Source: Eutrophocola sp964503965 (lineage in GTDB: Bacteria; Pseudomonadota; Gammaproteobacteria; Pseudomonadales; Pseudohongiellaceae). Taken from it: DNA of 64,000 bases. Location of the stretch: NCBI GenBank assembly GCA_964503965.1, contig CAZDCK010000004.1, positions 62,001 through 126,000 of the forward strand, given 5' to 3'. Below are positions 61,786 to 64,000 of the stretch, piece after piece (position 1 is the first letter of the stretch; each line of letters begins with the position of its first letter). A model generated the notes under the pieces. It saw only the letters and a program-made list of their open reading frames with translations. It was not told where the DNA came from and made no database searches. The position numbers were made by a program, and so were the translations under genes.

Positions 61786-63483
61786 ATGCACCGACCAACC
61801 CTGAAGTTACTGAAATCATTTACTTCAAGCTTTTTACTAAGCGGAATTTTGTTGGCGTTTTCCTCCCTTGCTCAGGAAGCTGACCTGATCTTGAGAAATG
61901 GAGAGGTTTACACTCCAGGCGGCTGGGCGCAGGCCTTGGCAGTCGGTGATGGTGTTATCCTTGGGATCGGCAGTAATACAGAGGTGGAAAACCTGGCTAG
62001 TGATGACGCGCAGATCATTGATCTGGACGGTGCGACCGTAATGCCTGGCCTGCACGACCTGCACGTGCATCCCATGGGTGCGGGGCTGTCACAATTCACC
62101 TGTAATTTTCCCCAGGGGTCAGATAGTGAAGTGGTGAAAGCAGCCGTGGCAGACTGTGCAGCCAACAGGGAAGAAGGGGAGTGGATATCTGGGGGGCAGT
62201 GGGATGCTGCTTCATTCGGGGTTCCCATGCATCGCAGTTTACTTGATGAGGTGGCCCCGAACCACCCAGTGTCGCTTGTCGATATTAGTGGGCATAGCAT
62301 TTGGGTAAACAGTCGGGCGCTGGAGCTTGCCGGTATTACCAATGACACGTTGAATCCGCCGGGAGGGATCATTGAAAAAAATGCGGCAGGTGATGTAACA
62401 GGTGTACTTCGGGAAAGTGCTGCAGGCCTTGTAAGGGGTATTATTCCCCCGGTTACTGCAGAACAGGTCAGGGAAGCTTTGTTCTGGTCTACCCAGTTAA
62501 TGCTTTCACTTGGAATAACAACTTACACCGATGCCGGTGTCTCTGGTCCTGCATTGGCGGCTTATGCTGAACTGGCCGATGCAGACAGGCTACCGCAACG
62601 TATTAACACTTGCATGATGTGGCGGGGTGCTGCCTTCGGCGGTAATGACAGTGGCGGGATGCCGGAATATGTCGCCATGCGGAATTTGTATGCACGTAAC
62701 CGTCTTTCTCCGGATTGTATAAAAATTGCATTGGATGGTGTACCAACAGACGGGCACACAGCTGCTATGGTAGATCCATATGAAGACAGTGATGAGACGG
62801 GTATTCTCATGGTGCCGGATGAAGAGCTGGCTGATCTTGTCACGATGTGGGATGCCATGGGTTTTCAGGTCAAGATGCATGCGGCAGGTGATGGAGCAGT
62901 GCGTGCCGGGCTCAATGCCATTGAAGCGGCGCGGGAAACCAATGGTTTCAGCGGGCGGCTGCATGATGTTGCCCATAACAGTTTCGTGAAGATGGACGAT
63001 ATACAGCGAGCCCGTGCCATCGGCGCCACTTTTGAGATGTCACCTTATATCTGGTATCCGAATCCGATTATCCCCGATATTGCTGCGGCTGTCGGTCAAG
63101 AGCGCATGTTGCGTTGGATTCCGGTGAAAGATGCCATGGATGCAGGCGCGTTGGTTGTACCCGGCTCTGATTGGCCCGTTGTACCTTTGGTTAACCCCTG
63201 GATCGGCATCGAAACACTGGTCACCCGACAGGCACCAGGTGGCGTGGGAGAGCCATTAGGAGAAGCAGAAAAGATCAGCTTGCAGCAGGCCGTGGACATG
63301 TTCACGATCAATGCTGCAAGGCAATTAGGAAATAGTCATAAAACAGGCCGTCTCGAAATAGGGATGTTGGCCGATATTATTGTTATCGACCGGAATATCT
63401 TTGACATACCTGTCACTGATATACATAACACACAGGTTCTTATGACTTTTATTGAAGGTGAACTGGTATACGAAGCTGATTAA
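61786..63483 (+). CDS. Exported YtcJ-like amidohydrolase
   Basis: About 565 residues from the ATG at 61786; an upstream TTG at 61711 would bury the signal peptide (FTSSFLLSGILLAFSSLAQ). Amidohydrolase-3 family: strand-1 metal pair in HDLHVHPMG, ISGGQWDA, a KIALDGVPTDGHTAAM segment, KMHAAGDGAV, DVAHNSFV, and SDWPVVPL with the catalytic Asp near the C-terminus, then NAARQLG and GMLADIIVID. Acts on amide or C-N bonds of unknown substrates. The copper amine oxidase gene starts 11 bases later, so both likely form one operon. Confidence 0.9.
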   Translation: MHRPTLKLLKSFTSSFLLSGILLAFSSLAQEADLILRNGEVYTPGGWAQALAVGDGVILGIGSNTEVENLASDDAQIIDLDGATVMPGLHDLHVHPMGAGLSQFTCNFPQGSDSEVVKAAVADCAANREEGEWISGGQWDAASFGVPMHRSLLDEVAPNHPVSLVDISGHSIWVNSRALELAGITNDTLNPPGGIIEKNAAGDVTGVLRESAAGLVRGIIPPVTAEQVREALFWSTQLMLSLGITTYTDAGVSGPALAAYAELADADRLPQRINTCMMWRGAAFGGNDSGGMPEYVAMRNLYARNRLSPDCIKIALDGVPTDGHTAAMVDPYEDSDETGILMVPDEELADLVTMWDAMGFQVKMHAAGDGAVRAGLNAIEAARETNGFSGRLHDVAHNSFVKMDDIQRARAIGATFEMSPYIWYPNPIIPDIAAAVGQERMLRWIPVKDAMDAGALVVPGSDWPVVPLVNPWIGIETLVTRQAPGGVGEPLGEAEKISLQQAVDMFTINAARQLGNSHKTGRLEIGMLADIIVIDRNIFDIPVTDIHNTQVLMTFIEGELVYEAD

Positions 63484-63494
63484 AGGGCAGTGCT

Positions 63495-64000
63495 ATGGCT
63501 GATATGAATGCTGTAAAAAAAATGGTGGGTGTGTCCCTGATGGCGCTTTGCCTGATATTGCCACAGATCGCGAGGCTGCAGCCAACAGCAGAACCCTTCC
63601 ATCCTATGGATGGATTGACGGCAGTTGAGATCGAAGCTGCCGTTAGTATCTTGCGTGAGTCAGGACGCACAAGTGATCGGGCCAGGTTTCCCACACTGAC
63701 GTTACTGGAAAATGAGAAGGCCGAGGTCTGGAGCTGGCGTGAAGGCATGCCTTTTACTCGGCGTGCATTTGCTATAGTCATGGAGGATGGACAGGTCTTC
63801 GAGGCCGAGATCAACCTGACTGATTCAGCTGTGGAAAGTTGGCAGCAGGTGGAGGGTGTGCAACCTCGTGTTCTGCTGGAAGAAACAGCGGTTAATGATC
63901 TGCTCTGGGCAGATTCCAGATGGCAGGAGGCCATGTCTGCAAGAGGCTATGACCCGAACGCTCCTATATTCTGTACGCCACTGACGCCGGGCCCGGTACT
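63495..64000 (+). CDS. Copper amine oxidase, N-terminal part (runs off the window)
   Basis: Open from ATG 63495 to the window end, about 168 residues. Hydrophobic leader (VKKMVGVSLMALCLILPQIA) followed by the amine-oxidase N2 domain signature HPMDGLTAVEIEAAVSILRESG, then RFPTLTLLENEKAEVWSW and the start of the N3 domain (VEGVQPRVLLEE; PIFCTPLTPGP). The catalytic TPQ tyrosine and copper histidines lie beyond the window. Primary amine oxidation to aldehydes, NH3 and H2O2 in the periplasm is expected. The CDS is partial at its 3' end. Confidence 0.85.
   Translation, partial: MADMNAVKKMVGVSLMALCLILPQIARLQPTAEPFHPMDGLTAVEIEAAVSILRESGRTSDRARFPTLTLLENEKAEVWSWREGMPFTRRAFAIVMEDGQVFEAEINLTDSAVESWQQVEGVQPRVLLEETAVNDLLWADSRWQEAMSARGYDPNAPIFCTPLTPGPV

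Noticed and set aside
1..64000. CRISPR array or complete insertion sequence
   Set aside because: No regularly spaced repeats and no transposase or integrase reading frame was found.

Overview
The window looks like the chromosome of an aerobic, heterotrophic, probably marine gammaproteobacterium. The basis is a TonB-dependent receptor of the large N-terminally plugged type, an RND/HlyD efflux pair, many Sec and Tat signal peptides, PQQ- and FAD-dependent periplasmic dehydrogenases with c-type cytochromes, and moderate GC. No rRNA, intact tRNA, CRISPR array, complete insertion sequence or phage gene is visible. Species cannot be assigned from the sequence alone.

Layout. 1-2.4 kb: a VanA-type Rieske oxygenase with a stand-alone VanB-type ferredoxin, divergent from a MarR regulator; a near-perfect 34-bp palindrome lies between them. 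2.4-6.1 kb: the first of three CEMIP/TMEM2-like secreted beta-helix proteins (G8 domain) and a secreted lectin-like protein. 6.2-13.8 kb: a five-gene minus-strand operon (aldehyde dehydrogenase, di-heme DUF1592-type protein, Tat-exported DUF1552 protein, exported ankyrin protein, Tat-exported VOC protein) ending at a strong terminator. 14-31.8 kb: a second family of secreted beta-helix proteins, an NTF2-like protein, an SGNH hydrolase, two more CEMIP-like proteins, a Tat-exported three-subunit GMC dehydrogenase with cytochrome c, a beta-propeller protein and a TonB-dependent receptor. 32-36.5 kb: the RND efflux pump and its adaptor. 36.9-54.1 kb: the second member of the other beta-helix family, a PhzS-like flavin monooxygenase, DUF3237, an esterase, an outer-membrane barrel, methylmalonate-semialdehyde dehydrogenase, an atypical SDR, a carotenoid/lignostilbene-type oxygenase, an exported arylmalonate-decarboxylase homologue, a PQQ alcohol dehydrogenase with cytochrome c, an M28-like peptidase and a PQQ sugar dehydrogenase. 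54.3-59.6 kb: three diverged ~200-bp direct repeats that carry tRNA-like segments and bound two cassettes. The first cassette is a fructan/sucrose-type islet (GH68-like enzyme, GPH transporter, ROK kinase). The second holds the C-terminal remnant of a fourth CEMIP-like gene and a small exported protein with features of a copper monooxygenase. 59.6-64 kb: a multiply broken serine hydrolase, a LuxR-type regulator, an exported amidohydrolase and the start of a copper amine oxidase.

How the genes may work together (inference). The dominant theme is extracellular and periplasmic attack on polymers and aromatics. Three intact CEMIP-like proteins, two further beta-helix proteins, an SGNH esterase, other esterases and a TonB receptor would break down and import a glycan-type substrate. 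GMC, PQQ and cytochrome c proteins would feed periplasmic oxidation into the respiratory chain. Oxygenases, aldehyde dehydrogenases and the decarboxylase homologue fit catabolism of lignin-like aromatics. The CEMIP-like genes share a conserved upstream element, so they are either co-regulated or recently duplicated. The repeat-bounded 54-60 kb region is the clearest accessory DNA.
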